Assembly (NCBI RefSeq): GCF_040812015.1
Contig: NZ_JBFNXJ010000006.1
Location: forward strand, 62,001-126,000
DNA length: 64,000 nt
Origin: Chitinivorax sp. PXF-14
Lineage (GTDB): Bacteria > Pseudomonadota > Gammaproteobacteria > Burkholderiales > SCOH01
Direction of reading: 5' to 3'
Position 1 is the first letter of the stretch; each line of letters begins with the position of its first letter. This document shows, piece by piece, positions 25,609-33,824 of this stretch. The notes beneath the pieces were generated by a model, which worked only from the letters and a program-made list of their open reading frames with translations, did not search any database and was not told where the DNA came from. Made by a program: the position numbers and the translations under genes.

Positions 25609-26054
25609 TCTTCACTTGCCTCTCTACGATGGTGCTCGATCCGGGCCAGGAAGGCCGAAGGAACGACTGCCACCTTGCGTGCCGCATAGTCGAAAAACAC
25701 GACGCCAGTCTTGGCGCGCGCCACTTCCACACCGCTATGTTGGTTGCTGAGCCGGTAGTACAGGTCACAACCGTATTTGTTGAACTCTTCCGCGGTAACC
25801 TCGACCGTCAACTCATCCCCATGGAAGGCTTCGCTTTTGTACACCACGACCGAGTCGGCCAGGATGATGCCAAACCCTTCCACGTCCAGCTCCGCGAAGC
25901 CGAGCCACGCCATGAACTGCATGCGGCCTTCGTGCATGATCGACAGGACCGCATCGTTGCCAAGGTGCCCACCGTAGTTGATATCGCTGATACGGACTTT
26001 GACACTGGTCTGGAACATAAAGCGTTCCGGCAGGTCTAGCTTGACTCGAGGCAT
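25605..26054 (-). CDS. Acyl-CoA thioesterase, hotdog fold (4HBT family)
   Basis: A 149-residue hotdog enzyme. The helix-strand segment RISDINYGGHLGNDAVLSIMHEGR matches 4-hydroxybenzoyl-CoA thioesterase-type proteins, with the Asp of DINYGGH in the catalytic position. It probably hydrolyses a medium- or long-chain acyl-CoA. ATG 26054 (MPRVKLDLPERF) is the natural start; the frame stays open far upstream but that part antisenses the UspA gene. It is the first gene of a two-gene unit with the TerB-like protein, transcribed away from uspA over a 171-bp gap. Confidence 0.85.
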   Translation of the reverse strand: MPRVKLDLPERFMFQTSVKVRISDINYGGHLGNDAVLSIMHEGRMQFMAWLGFAELDVEGFGIILADSVVVYKSEAFHGDELTVEVTAEEFNKYGCDLYYRLSNQHSGVEVARAKTGVVFFDYAARKVAVVPSAFLARIEHHRREASEE

Positions 26055-26225
26055 GTGTTTCCGGGAAGCCAGATGGACGTTGGCCAGTGTATTAGCTGGT
26101 TTCGGAATTTTCAACCGGGCTGGCCCTGCTTTTGCTAGACTGGCCAGAGAAGCGGGCTGCGCTGCGGTGGGGCCTGTTGGTGCGGTGCCTGGCAGCGGGT
26201 TGCCAGGGTTTGAGAGGATGACACG

Positions 26226-26669
26226 ATGTATCAGCGTATTCTGGTTCCGGTGGACGATAGCGAAACCTCCCATCGGGCGCTCGACGAAGCTGGCAAGTTC
26301 GCCAAGGACCAGCGGGCGGTGCTGCGCCTGGTCAGCGTGATCGATCTGGCCCAGTTCAGCTGGGGGGGCGCCGAATTTCTGGATACTTCCGATCTGCAAG
26401 CCTCCTTGCGCGAGGCCGGCAAAAAGACGCTGGAAGCCGCCCAGGAGCGGCTCAAGGCTGACGGCGTGGAGGCCGAGACCGCACTGGTCGAGACCTGGGG
26501 CGGGCGCATCGCCGGCCTCGTGGTCGAAGAGGCCACACGCTGGCAGGCCGATGTGATCGTGATGGGCACGCACGGTTGGACGGGGCTTGATCACCTGATT
26601 CTGGGGAGCGTGGCGGAAGGTGTCGTACGGATAACGCCGGTACCGGTGTTGCTGGTGCGCACCCGTTGA
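26226..26669 (+). CDS. Universal stress protein (UspA family)
   Basis: A single-domain 147-residue Usp. The N-terminal strand YQRILVPVDDSETS and the C-terminal nucleotide motif G-2X-G-9X-GS (GTHG then nine residues then GS) are both intact, so it probably belongs to the ATP-binding class. Such proteins accumulate in starvation or oxidative stress. A ribosome-binding site (AGAGGA) precedes the ATG. A radical SAM gene follows 24 bp later on the same strand and may be co-transcribed. It is divergent from the thioesterase gene. Confidence 0.9.
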   Translation: MYQRILVPVDDSETSHRALDEAGKFAKDQRAVLRLVSVIDLAQFSWGGAEFLDTSDLQASLREAGKKTLEAAQERLKADGVEAETALVETWGGRIAGLVVEEATRWQADVIVMGTHGWTGLDHLILGSVAEGVVRITPVPVLLVRTR

Positions 26670-26693
26670 AGTGGGAGTTGCCGGGGATGTGTT

Positions 26694-27566
26694 GTGAATG
26701 ATGTGAGCAGGGGGGCGTCGGTGCTCTCCGTGGTCAACCATGATCGTGATGCGGCTGGGCTGACCTATGTCTACCCCGTCGTTTCCCGCCGTGCCGGCGG
26801 TCTGTCGGTTGGTATCAACCTGAATCCGAACAACGCCTGCAACTGGCGTTGCGTGTATTGCCAGGTGCCGGGCCTGGAGCGTGGTGCCGCGCCGGCGATC
26901 GATCTGGCGCTGCTGCGCCGTGAGCTGAGCGGGTTCCTGCAGCAGGTCGTGCATGGTGATTTTTTGCTGCAGCATGTGCCTGCCGAGGCACGACGTCTCA
27001 ACGACATTGCGCTGTCCGGCAATGGCGAGCCAACCAGTGCGGAGGAGTTTGATCAGGTCATTGATCTGGTCGGCGAGGTCGTGGCGGAGTTTGGCCTAGT
27101 CGGGCAGATCAAGCTGGTGCTGATCACCAACGGCAGCCTGATGCATCGCCCGCAAGTCCAGCACGGCATCGCCCGCATGAACGAGCTCAATGGCGAGGTC
27201 TGGTTCAAGCTGGATCGTGGCACCGCCGAGGAAATGCTGGCGGTCAATCAGTCCGCCATCACGCCCGCACGGGTTCGGCGCCATATCGGCATAGCATCGA
27301 GACTGTGCCGGACCTGGGTGCAGACCTGCATGTTTGCGATGGACGACCACCTGCCCGACGAGGCCTCGCTCACGGCTTATCTCGATCTGTTGCAAACCAT
27401 CATGCAGAAGGATTTGGCGCCGTTGGCCGGGGTGCTGCTGTATGGGTTGGCTAGGCCGTCGATGCAGATCGAGGGGCAACGGCTGAGCCCTGCACCAGCG
27501 GAATGGATGCAGGCGCTGGCCGAACGCATCGAGCCATTGGGGCTGCCCGTCAAGCTCAGTGTGTGA
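26694..27566 (+). CDS. Radical SAM protein of unknown substrate
   Basis: A 290-residue radical SAM enzyme with cluster motif CNWRCVYC (C49, C53, C56, the usual CX3CX2C) and the SAM-binding GNGEPT segment. A Gly-rich VGINLNPNNA precedes the motif. It could modify a peptide, RNA or small molecule; nothing nearby identifies the target and no precursor peptide or partner was seen. It starts with GTG 26694; GTG 26703 is an alternative. It follows uspA by 24 bp, so stress-linked co-expression is possible. A strong terminator follows. Confidence 0.82.
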   Translation: MNDVSRGASVLSVVNHDRDAAGLTYVYPVVSRRAGGLSVGINLNPNNACNWRCVYCQVPGLERGAAPAIDLALLRRELSGFLQQVVHGDFLLQHVPAEARRLNDIALSGNGEPTSAEEFDQVIDLVGEVVAEFGLVGQIKLVLITNGSLMHRPQVQHGIARMNELNGEVWFKLDRGTAEEMLAVNQSAITPARVRRHIGIASRLCRTWVQTCMFAMDDHLPDEASLTAYLDLLQTIMQKDLAPLAGVLLYGLARPSMQIEGQRLSPAPAEWMQALAERIEPLGLPVKLSV

Positions 27567-27575
27567 CAGGGAGTC

Positions 27576-27616
27576 ACAAAAAAATGGCCGAGTCGCAGTG
27601 CTCGGCCGTTTTTTTA
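27576..27616. terminator. Bidirectional terminator between the radical SAM and XRE genes
   Basis: Stem GGCCGAG / CTCGGCC with an eight-base loop, flanked by seven A on the left and seven T on the right. Confidence 0.88.
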
Positions 27617-27629
27617 GGTGATGCAGGCC

Positions 27630-27950
27630 TCAGTTGGCCATGTCGGTGGGCGCCTGCTGTGTTTCGCTGCGCGCACGGACTGCCTTTTTCAGGCTCTTGT
27701 ACAGGTCCGGGTGTGTGTCCTTGAGGTATTCGATGATGTCGAAGTCCTCTTTCCGAACCTTGGTAAGGTCCAGTTGTTCAACGTGCACCAGGCGCAGCAG
27801 TTCGCGTACTGGCTTGGGCATGTTGCGGCCGCTCTCGTAGCGGGAGCCGCCGCTTTGAGTCACGCCGATCTTGGTCCAGAATTCCTGCTGGTTGAGGCCA
27901 AGTTTGCGACGAATCTCGCGCGGGTTAAGAATCTTGTCAAAGAGTTTCAT
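27630..27950 (-). CDS. XRE-type helix-turn-helix regulator
   Basis: A 106-residue DNA-binding protein. The helix-turn-helix (about 9-60) reads NPREIRRKLGLNQQEFWTKIGVTQSGGSRYESGRNMP, an Xre/Cro pattern. A charged helical tail follows. ATG 27950 (MKLFDKIL) is chosen over the upstream in-frame start at 28013, which lacks family support. The 371-bp region upstream holds an 18-bp AT-rich palindrome about 150 bp before the start, a candidate operator. The target genes are unknown. No partner toxin gene is seen next to it, so it is not an evident antitoxin. Confidence 0.82.
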   Translation of the reverse strand: MKLFDKILNPREIRRKLGLNQQEFWTKIGVTQSGGSRYESGRNMPKPVRELLRLVHVEQLDLTKVRKEDFDIIEYLKDTHPDLYKSLKKAVRARSETQQAPTDMAN

Positions 27951-28321
27951 GGTGGGCCCAATCCTGTTGATGTAGGAAATAACGTGAAAGCCGTGCGATT
28001 TCCCTAAATCCAATCAGGTCGTATTAGTTATACAGACATCCAGTTAACTGCTTGATTCCGTGCATCCCGACCTGTTGAATGCCGAATGAATGTCTGTCTA
28101 TTATCATATGATAATATATAATGCCATTGGGCTCAATAGCTACTATGCAATTTCCATACTTTCGAACGGAAAGCATGAATACCCGCCTGTCATTACCAAG
28201 TTAAGACGAGTTTTTGGGGGATTTCAACTGGAATTTGACGAAAATATGTCGTGACAAAATCGAGTAGCCACAACGGCTATGCCGAGTGGCTAAAATGAGA
28301 CGCGAACAAGAAGGTGAGGGT
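27951..28321. other. 371-bp AT-richer region between the XRE gene and ffs
   Basis: No supported gene. It contains an 18-bp perfect palindrome at 28099-28116. A 27-codon frame at 28121-28204 has no ribosome-binding site and no recognisable product. Base composition is visibly lower in GC than the rest of the window. The minus-strand transcript from ffs would run into it. Confidence 0.55.
28099..28116. promoter_or_regulatory. 18-bp AT-rich palindrome, candidate XRE operator
   Basis: TATTATCAT followed directly by its reverse complement ATGATAATA. It lies upstream of the XRE regulator gene (start 27950) in the least GC-rich stretch of the window. Binding by that regulator is inference. Confidence 0.45.
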
Positions 28322-28418
28322 GGCGAGCCCGACCCCCGGCACTTGCAATAAATGGCTGTGGCTGCTTCCTTCCGGACCTGACCAGGTTCACCACCTTGCA
28401 ATGCGGGGAGGCCCGCCC
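28322..28418 (-). ncRNA. ffs: 4.5S / small bacterial SRP RNA
   Basis: Read on the minus strand, the sequence contains the universally conserved SRP Alu-less domain: GGTCAGGTCCGGAAGGAAGC with the GGAA tetraloop and the asymmetric AGCA loop bound by Ffh. The ends GGCGGGCC and GGGCTCGCC pair to close the hairpin. At about 97 nucleotides it matches the short betaproteobacterial form. It scaffolds Ffh and targets nascent membrane proteins to FtsY. It lies 44 bp after tRNA-Ser on the same strand and may be co-transcribed with it. Confidence 0.93.
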
Positions 28419-28462
28419 TTGAAGCTGTAGCGCCAAAAGATTCAAACAGGCGCTGCGAAAAG

Positions 28463-28553
28463 TGGCGGAGAGAGGGGGATTCGAACCCCCGTCAGGGTAT
28501 TACCCTGAACACGCTTTCCAGGCGTGCGACTTAAACCACTCATCCATCTCTCC
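28463..28553 (-). tRNA. tRNA-Ser (anticodon GGA)
   Basis: The minus strand gives a 91-nucleotide class II tRNA: acceptor stem GGAGAGA / TCTCTCC, D-arm, anticodon loop CTGGAAA (anticodon GGA, reading TCC/TCT), a long variable arm TCAGGGTAATACCCTGA, T-arm GGGGGTTCGAATCCCCC, discriminator G and encoded CCA. The long variable arm is specific for serine-type tRNAs. Confidence 0.97.
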
Positions 28554-28562
28554 AAAGAGGCG

Positions 28563-28583
28563 CGGAGATTATACCAATCTCCG
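28563..28583. promoter_or_regulatory. -10 element of tRNA-Ser/ffs within an inverted repeat
   Basis: On the minus strand a perfect TATAAT (28568-28573) lies about 15 bp before the tRNA. It overlaps the dyad CGGAGATT-ATACC-AATCTCCG with eight-base perfect arms. The -35 is unclear (TTGCGC at 28589-28594 has 15-bp spacing). The dyad could be an operator over the -10 or a chance property. Confidence 0.5.
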
Positions 28584-28662
28584 TGATTGCGCAAGTCATT
28601 GTTCGGTAGGCGGGCACGCGCGCCGCGCCGGGCGCTGCCGGCATTTCTGGTAGAATCCGCGC

Positions 28663-30540
28663 ATGACTTATCAAGTACTCGCCCGCAAATGGCGCTCACG
28701 TAATTTCGCCCAGGTTGTCGGGCAGGAGCACGTGGTGCGCGCGATCAGCAACGCGCTGGAAAAGCAGCGCCTGCATCACGCCTACCTGTTTACCGGTACG
28801 CGCGGTGTCGGCAAGACATCGATCGCGCGTATTCTGGCCAAGTCGCTCAATTGCGAGACCGGCATTACGGCTGAGCCGTGCGGTCAATGCTCGGCGTGCA
28901 CGCAAATCGATGCCGGGCGCTTTGTCGACCTGCTCGAGCTGGATGCGGCCTCGAATACCGGCATCGACAATATGCGCGAAGTCATCGATAACGCGCAGTA
29001 CGCGCCGACGGCCGGGCGCTTCAAGGTCTACCTGATCGATGAAGTGCACATGCTGTCGAAGTCGGCATTCAACGCGATGCTGAAGACGCTCGAAGAGCCG
29101 CCGGCACACGTCAAGTTCATCCTGGCGACGACCGATCCGCAAAAAGTGCCGATCACCGTGCTGTCGCGCTGCCTGCAGTTCAATCTGCGGCAGATCCCGC
29201 CGCAGACGGTCGCCGAGCATCTGTGCTACGTGCTCGACCAGGAGCAGATTCCCTATGAGCCGGCCGCATTGTTGCTGCTCGGCCATGCGGCTGCGGGCTC
29301 GATGCGTGATTCGCTGAGTCTGCTCGACCAGGCGATCGCCTATGGCGCCGGGCGGGTGGAAGAGGCCGGGGTGCGCGCCATGCTGGGCGCCATCGATCAG
29401 ACCTATCTCTATGCCTTGCTCGAGGCGCTGGCGGCGCGTGACGGCCAGGCGCTGATCGCCCAGGCCGACGCCATGGCAAAGCGCTCGATTGCCTTCGATG
29501 CTGCGTTGCAGGACCTGTCCGCTGTGCTGCAGCGCATCGCGCTGGCGCAGGTGGTGCCCGCATCGCTGGAGGCCTCGCCGGACGCGTCGCGCATGCTTGC
29601 GCTGGCTGGCCAGTTGCCCGCGGAGGATGTGCAGCTCTATTACCAGATCGCCCTGCACGGCCGCCGTGACCTGGCCTTGGCGCCGGATGAGTACGCGGGC
29701 TTCTCCATGGCGCTGCTGCGCATGCTCGCGTTCGCGCCCGGTAACGCCGCAGCAGGCCTGCCACCGCCGGTGACGCCGCCTGCCCGCCGTCCAGAAACCC
29801 CGCCGCCGCCGGCGCCGACCCAGGCCGCCCCACGCTCGAATCCAGGCGACCCGATGGCGCAGGTGCGGTCGATGCTGGCCGTCAAAGGCGTGGCCAGTGC
29901 GGGGCGTCCGGCGACATTGACGCGCGAAGTACCCGCGGCGCGAGTGCCCGAGCCTGTTCCGCCGCGCCCGGTGCCGCCTGTCGCGCCGGCACCGCGTGTT
30001 GCCCAGAATACGCCGCCGGCGCGCGATGAAGTGCCACCGTGGGTGGACGACGAGCCTGCGCCTGTGGCGCAGCAGCCCCGCGCGGTCGAAGATCAAGTAT
30101 CGCCGGCCGAGCCGGCTGTTCCGGCGCTCGAGCTGCCTGCATTAGCCGATAGTGCCCTGGCCTTCGACGGGGACTGGCACAGCTTGGTGTCCGTGCTACC
30201 GCTCGGTGGCATGGCCAAGATGCTGGCGCAGAATTGCGTCGTAAAATCGTTTTTGGCCGGAGAGTTCCGCCTGGGCTTGCCGATGGAGCATAAGGCGCTT
30301 GCCGATCGCACCTACCAGGACAAATTGAAGCAGGCGCTTGAGCAGCATTTTGCCGCCGCTGTCCGTCTGCACGTGGAAGTGAGCGAGATTCAGCTCGATA
30401 CGCCCGCCGCCATCGATCAGAAGGCGCGCGAAGCCAGGCTGCAGGCCGCAGAGCTCGCGATTCATGTGGATCCTTTTGTGCAGGATCTAAAACAACACTT
30501 CGGCGCACGTGTCGTCGAAGGTTCAATCAAACCTATTTAG
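28663..30540 (+). CDS. dnaX: DNA polymerase III subunits gamma/tau
   Basis: A 625-residue clamp-loader ATPase. Walker A GTRGVGKT (about 45-52), a zinc module with C64, C73, C76 and C79, Walker B LIDEVHML and sensor [11 protein letters not shown] lie in the first 160 residues. Domain III extends to about 360, followed by a Pro/Ala-rich linker and a C-terminal tau-like domain that binds the polymerase. It loads the beta clamp. No A-rich slippery site like that of E. coli is seen at the domain boundary. A TAGAAT only seven bases before the ATG, with no ribosome-binding site, hints at a leaderless transcript. ybaB and recR follow. Confidence 0.95.
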   Translation: MTYQVLARKWRSRNFAQVVGQEHVVRAISNALEKQRLHHAYLFTGTRGVGKTSIARILAKSLNCETGITAEPCGQCSACTQIDAGRFVDLLELDAASNTGIDNMREVIDNAQYAPTAGRFKVYLIDEVHMLSKSAFNAMLKTLEEPPAHVKFILATTDPQKVPITVLSRCLQFNLRQIPPQTVAEHLCYVLDQEQIPYEPAALLLLGHAAAGSMRDSLSLLDQAIAYGAGRVEEAGVRAMLGAIDQTYLYALLEALAARDGQALIAQADAMAKRSIAFDAALQDLSAVLQRIALAQVVPASLEASPDASRMLALAGQLPAEDVQLYYQIALHGRRDLALAPDEYAGFSMALLRMLAFAPGNAAAGLPPPVTPPARRPETPPPPAPTQAAPRSNPGDPMAQVRSMLAVKGVASAGRPATLTREVPAARVPEPVPPRPVPPVAPAPRVAQNTPPARDEVPPWVDDEPAPVAQQPRAVEDQVSPAEPAVPALELPALADSALAFDGDWHSLVSVLPLGGMAKMLAQNCVVKSFLAGEFRLGLPMEHKALADRTYQDKLKQALEQHFAAAVRLHVEVSEIQLDTPAAIDQKAREARLQAAELAIHVDPFVQDLKQHFGARVVEGSIKPI

Positions 30541-30550
30541 GAGCAGGAAC

Positions 30551-30877
30551 ATGATGAAAGGTGGCTTGGGCAATCTGATGAAGCAGGCCCAGATGATGCA
30601 GGACAATATGAAGCGCGCGCAGGAGCAGCTCGGCCAGGTCGAAGTCGAGGGACAGTCCGGCGCTGGCATGGTCAAGGTGGTCATGACCTGCCATCACGAC
30701 GTCAAGCGCGTCACCATTGATCCGAGCCTGATGGGTGAGGACAAGGAGATGCTGGAGGACCTGCTGGCCGCCGCGGTGAACGACGCCAATCGCCGCGTCG
30801 AAACCACCTCGCAGGAAAAGATGGCCGGCTTCACCGCCGGCATGGGCTTGCCGCCGGGCTTCAAGCTGCCGTTCTGA
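30551..30877 (+). CDS. ybaB: YbaB/EbfC family nucleoid-associated protein
   Basis: A 108-residue DNA-binding protein of the classical dnaX-ybaB-recR cluster. The N-terminal Met/Gln-rich helix ([18 protein letters not shown]) and the central sheet ending in TIDPSLMG are typical; the C-terminus [10 protein letters not shown] is characteristic. It binds DNA as a tweezer-shaped dimer and coats the nucleoid. AGGAG overlapping the dnaX stop gives eight-base spacing to ATG 30551, implying coupled translation; the second ATG (30554) is also possible. Confidence 0.95.
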   Translation: MMKGGLGNLMKQAQMMQDNMKRAQEQLGQVEVEGQSGAGMVKVVMTCHHDVKRVTIDPSLMGEDKEMLEDLLAAAVNDANRRVETTSQEKMAGFTAGMGLPPGFKLPF

Positions 30878-30947
30878 TGCCGCCGAGAATTGATGCATCA
30901 ATCTGTGGCGAGCGCCGCCTCGACGTTCGGCCTGGGCGGGTGAGGCC

Positions 30948-31544
30948 GTGAAATCTCCGTCCAGCTTGGAGCAACTGATCGACGCCTTGCGCGTATTGCC
31001 CGGAGTCGGCCCCAAATCGGCGCAGCGCATGGCCTACCACCTGTTGCAGCGCGACCAGGCCGGTGCCCAGCGCCTGGCGCGGGCGCTGGAGGGCGCGCTT
31101 TCCAGCCTGCGCCATTGCTCGCGTTGCAATACCTTCACCGAATCGGTGCTGTGCCCGCTCTGTGCCGATGAGCGCCGGGACCATAGTCAGCTTTGCGTGG
31201 TGGAGATGCCGGCGGACCTGCTGATGGTGGAGCAGGCCATGGCCTACCACGGGCTGTATTTCGTGCTGATGGGGCGATTGTCCCCATTGGACGGGGTCGG
31301 CCCGCGCGATGTTCACCTCGACCGGCTGCTGCAGCGCGCGCTCGATGGCGTGGTGACCGAGGTCATTCTGTCGACCAATTTCACGGTGGAAGGCGAGGCA
31401 ACCGCCCACTACATCGCGGAGATGCTCAAGGCGCGAGGCATCAAGGTCAGCCGTATCGCCCGCGGCTTGCCGGTCGGCGGCGAACTCGAGCACGTCGACT
31501 CGGGCACCCTGGCGCAAGCCGTCATCGAACGACGGGCAATGTAG
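30948..31544 (+). CDS. recR: Recombination protein RecR
   Basis: A 198-residue RecFOR-pathway protein that helps load RecA at gaps. It has an N-terminal helix-hairpin-helix ([15 protein letters not shown]), a C4 zinc finger (C57, C60, C69, C72), a Toprim domain (about 80-175) and the C-terminal Walker-like tail. It starts with GTG 30948 preceded by TGAGG. It lies 70 bp after ybaB and is the third member of the conserved dnaX-ybaB-recR operon. Confidence 0.95.
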   Translation: MKSPSSLEQLIDALRVLPGVGPKSAQRMAYHLLQRDQAGAQRLARALEGALSSLRHCSRCNTFTESVLCPLCADERRDHSQLCVVEMPADLLMVEQAMAYHGLYFVLMGRLSPLDGVGPRDVHLDRLLQRALDGVVTEVILSTNFTVEGEATAHYIAEMLKARGIKVSRIARGLPVGGELEHVDSGTLAQAVIERRAM

Positions 31545-31551
31545 GCGGCTT

Positions 31552-32199
31552 ATGGCGACACCTCTACAGTCCATCCTCGTGGCGAACCCCAAGGGCGGTT
31601 CGGGCAAGTCGACCCTGGCAACCAACCTCGCCGGCCATTTCGCCTGGGCTGGCGAACGTACCATGCTGGGTGATATCGACCGCCAGCAGTCGTCGTTGCG
31701 CTGGCTCCAGCGCCGGCCGGACAACTTGCCTGCCATCCAGGGATGGGATGTCGAGCCGGACGAGCCGGCGAAGCCCCCCAAGGGCACCACCCGGGTTGTG
31801 CTCGATACCCCGGCCGGCCTGCATGGCAAGAAGCTGGCCCAGGTGCTCAAGCTGGTAGGCCGGATCATCGTGCCGGTTCAGCCGTCGGCATTCGATATGT
31901 GGGCGAGCGAAGATTTTTTTGCGCAGCTGGCCGAGGAAAAGGCCGTACGCAAGCAGCAGGCCTTCATTGCCGTGGTCGGCATGCGGGTCGATGCCCGCAC
32001 GCGGGCGGCACAACAGCTGGAGGCTTTTCTTGCCGGCTTTGACCTGCCGGTGCTGACCTACCTACGGGAAACTCAGCTCTACGTGCAGCTGGCGGGGCAG
32101 GGGCTGACGCTGTTCGACATGCCGCGGTCGAAAACCGAGCGTGATCGCGCGCAATGGCAGCCGCTGGTCGACTGGCTGCGTACCCCGATCGTGGGGTGA
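31552..32199 (+). CDS. ParA-family ATPase (orphan)
   Basis: A 215-residue deviant Walker A protein: NPKGGSGKST (about 12-21), a Switch I-like GDIDRQQSS and Walker B-like VVLDTPAGL. Relatives position plasmids, chromosomes, chemotaxis arrays or other cargo. No parB or parS-like site is adjacent, and it follows recR by seven bases as if added to that operon, so it is probably not a plasmid partition gene. Its cargo is unknown. The following gene is on the opposite strand. Confidence 0.8.
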   Translation: MATPLQSILVANPKGGSGKSTLATNLAGHFAWAGERTMLGDIDRQQSSLRWLQRRPDNLPAIQGWDVEPDEPAKPPKGTTRVVLDTPAGLHGKKLAQVLKLVGRIIVPVQPSAFDMWASEDFFAQLAEEKAVRKQQAFIAVVGMRVDARTRAAQQLEAFLAGFDLPVLTYLRETQLYVQLAGQGLTLFDMPRSKTERDRAQWQPLVDWLRTPIVG

Positions 32200-32219
32200 C
32201 TGTTGCCCTACCCGAGAAG

Positions 32220-32531
32220 TCAGAGAAACTTGTTCGGGTAGATTTCTTCGATCAGCTGGCGGCAGTCCACCACCCGCAGGTCGTTGTCCTTGGCGAAGCA
32301 CATCAGGAAACTGAACACGTTCGGGTCGATCTTCTCCAGCTGCTTGTCCACCGCCACGCAGCGTACCCCGTCCAGATTGAGCGGCCGGACATAAGGGTGA
32401 TAAGACATTTTCTGGTCGTGGCCGAAGGTGGAGAGAATCCCGGACAGGCGCTCTGCCCAGTCACTCGGTCGAAAGGTCCGGCCGTTGGAGGTGACGCCTT
32501 GAATGATGACTTCGTAAGGGTTGCAGATCAT
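32220..32531 (-). CDS. DUF3579 domain protein
   Basis: A 103-residue protein matching DUF3579, a small conserved betaproteobacterial family, with the hallmark VIIQGVTSNGRTFRPSDWAERL near the N-terminus. Members often sit beside arginine-biosynthesis genes, as here, 340 bp from argF and on the opposite strand. No function is established. ATG 32531 (MICNPYEV) gives the family start; the frame could extend 13 residues upstream. No signal peptide. Confidence 0.8.
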   Translation of the reverse strand: MICNPYEVIIQGVTSNGRTFRPSDWAERLSGILSTFGHDQKMSYHPYVRPLNLDGVRCVAVDKQLEKIDPNVFSFLMCFAKDNDLRVVDCRQLIEEIYPNKFL

Positions 32532-32871
32532 GGCCGGGCAGGGGAAAGTAGTCCACGAATTATATAACACTAGGCAAAAAGACCCGCTTTGGGTAATTCC
32601 CTATAGCCAAAGAGAAATCAGACAAGAATTCGTGACGATGGCGTGGCCGGTATGTTGCCGATGCGCCATGGATGGGGCGCCCTGCCTTGGCCATCCGGCT
32701 GTCGCTTGGCTGACCGTCCGTGTCGCGCCGCAATAATTTTTATTGCGCCCAGGTGGTTAATGCGATAATTGTTTCTTTTCCCCGACTGCAGCGGCTGTTT
32801 CGTTGCGGCCAACGCGGCCAAGATGTCCGCAGATTACCTATGGAAAGCCCGCCCCGGCGCGGTCATGAGTT
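32532..32871. other. 340-bp divergent region upstream of argF
   Basis: No supported gene. It contains the control region of argF and the DUF3579 gene. The most notable element is an AT-rich dyad at 32729-32747, about 125 bp before argF. A TATATAAT-like sequence near 32560 on the minus strand may be the DUF3579 -10. Confidence 0.5.
32729..32747. promoter_or_regulatory. Dyad CGCAATAA-TTT-TTATTGCG upstream of argF
   Basis: Eight-base perfect arms with a three-T centre. Size and AT-rich centre recall an ArgR ARG box, but the odd spacing and GC ends depart from the 18-bp TGAAT/ATTCA consensus, so ArgR binding is uncertain. It is not followed by a T-run. Confidence 0.45.
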
Positions 32872-33783
32872 ATGGCGATAAAACACTTCCTGCAATTCAA
32901 GGACTTCACGCGCGAAGAGTTCGAGTACCTGTTCCAGCGTTCGAAGTGGATAAAGCATCAGTTCAAGAATTACCTGGCCTACCAGCCACTGAAGGATCGT
33001 ACGCTGGCCATGGTGTTCGAGAAGCAGTCCACCCGCACACGCGTCAGTTTCGAGGCAGGCATGTACCAGATGGGTGGTATTGCGCTCAACCTGACCACCG
33101 GGCAGACGCAGCTGGGCCGCGGTGAGCCGATCGAGGATGTGGCGCGCGTGATTTCCCGCATGGTGGATATCGTGATGATCCGCACCTACAACCAGGACAT
33201 CATCGAACGCTTCGCGCTGTATTCGAGAGTACCCGTCATCAATGGCCTGACCGACGAGCACCATCCGTGCCAGATCATGGCGGACATCTTTACCTTCATC
33301 GAGCATCGCGGCTCGATCGAAGGCAAGATCGTCGCCTGGGTTGGTGACGGCAACAATGTTGCGCGCTCCTGGCTGCAGGCCGCCAAGATTTTCGGCTTCA
33401 CGCTCCACGTCTCGACGCCACCCGGCTTCGAGCTCGCGGCTGGCGAGGATGACGGCCCGCATCTCAAGGTCTTTGCCGACCCGATGGAAGCTGCCAAGGA
33501 TGCGGACCTGGTGACCACCGACGTGTGGACCAGCATGGGCTGGGAAGACGAGGAGGCGGACCGCAAGGAAAAATTCGCCGATTGGCAGGTGGATGCCGAC
33601 ATGATGCGGGTGGCGAGGCCTGATGCGCTGTTCATGCATTGCCTGCCGGCGCATCGTGGCGAGGAGGTATCGGCCGAGGTGATCGACGGCCCGGCCTCCG
33701 TCGTCTGGGACGAAGCGGAGAACCGCATGCATACGCAGAAGGCTGTGCTCGAATATTTGCTGCTGGGTAAACTCGCCGGCTAG
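32872..33783 (+). CDS. argF: Ornithine carbamoyltransferase
   Basis: A 303-residue enzyme converting ornithine and carbamoyl phosphate to citrulline. It shows the carbamoyl-phosphate site STRTR (53-57), the HPCQ motif, and the ornithine-binding segments DVWTSMG and HCLPAHRG. The length matches anabolic ArgF. The ATG at 32872 has only a weak ribosome-binding site. It heads a same-strand run with a VOC protein, a CHMI-like isomerase and argG; the gaps are 41, 12 and 13 bp, which implies one arginine operon with two unexpected members. Confidence 0.95.
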   Translation: MAIKHFLQFKDFTREEFEYLFQRSKWIKHQFKNYLAYQPLKDRTLAMVFEKQSTRTRVSFEAGMYQMGGIALNLTTGQTQLGRGEPIEDVARVISRMVDIVMIRTYNQDIIERFALYSRVPVINGLTDEHHPCQIMADIFTFIEHRGSIEGKIVAWVGDGNNVARSWLQAAKIFGFTLHVSTPPGFELAAGEDDGPHLKVFADPMEAAKDADLVTTDVWTSMGWEDEEADRKEKFADWQVDADMMRVARPDALFMHCLPAHRGEEVSAEVIDGPASVVWDEAENRMHTQKAVLEYLLLGKLAG

Positions 33784-33824
33784 GACCAAGCATCTGCGCC
33801 GGTACAACGCGACAAGGAACCGAG

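Noticed and set aside
26055-26975. Long upstream extension of the thioesterase frame
   Set aside because: It runs antisense through uspA and the radical SAM gene, and a normal ATG exists at 26054.
28121-28204. 27-codon frame after the AT palindrome
   Set aside because: No ribosome-binding site and no recognisable product; frames this short arise by chance.
29125-29150. CAAAAAG run in dnaX as a programmed frameshift site
   Set aside because: It encodes the conserved TTDPQKVP motif near codon 157, far from the tau/gamma boundary, with no matching hairpin.
31552-32199. Plasmid or integrated-element partition locus
   Set aside because: No ParB, parS-like repeats, integrase or composition change around the ParA-like gene.
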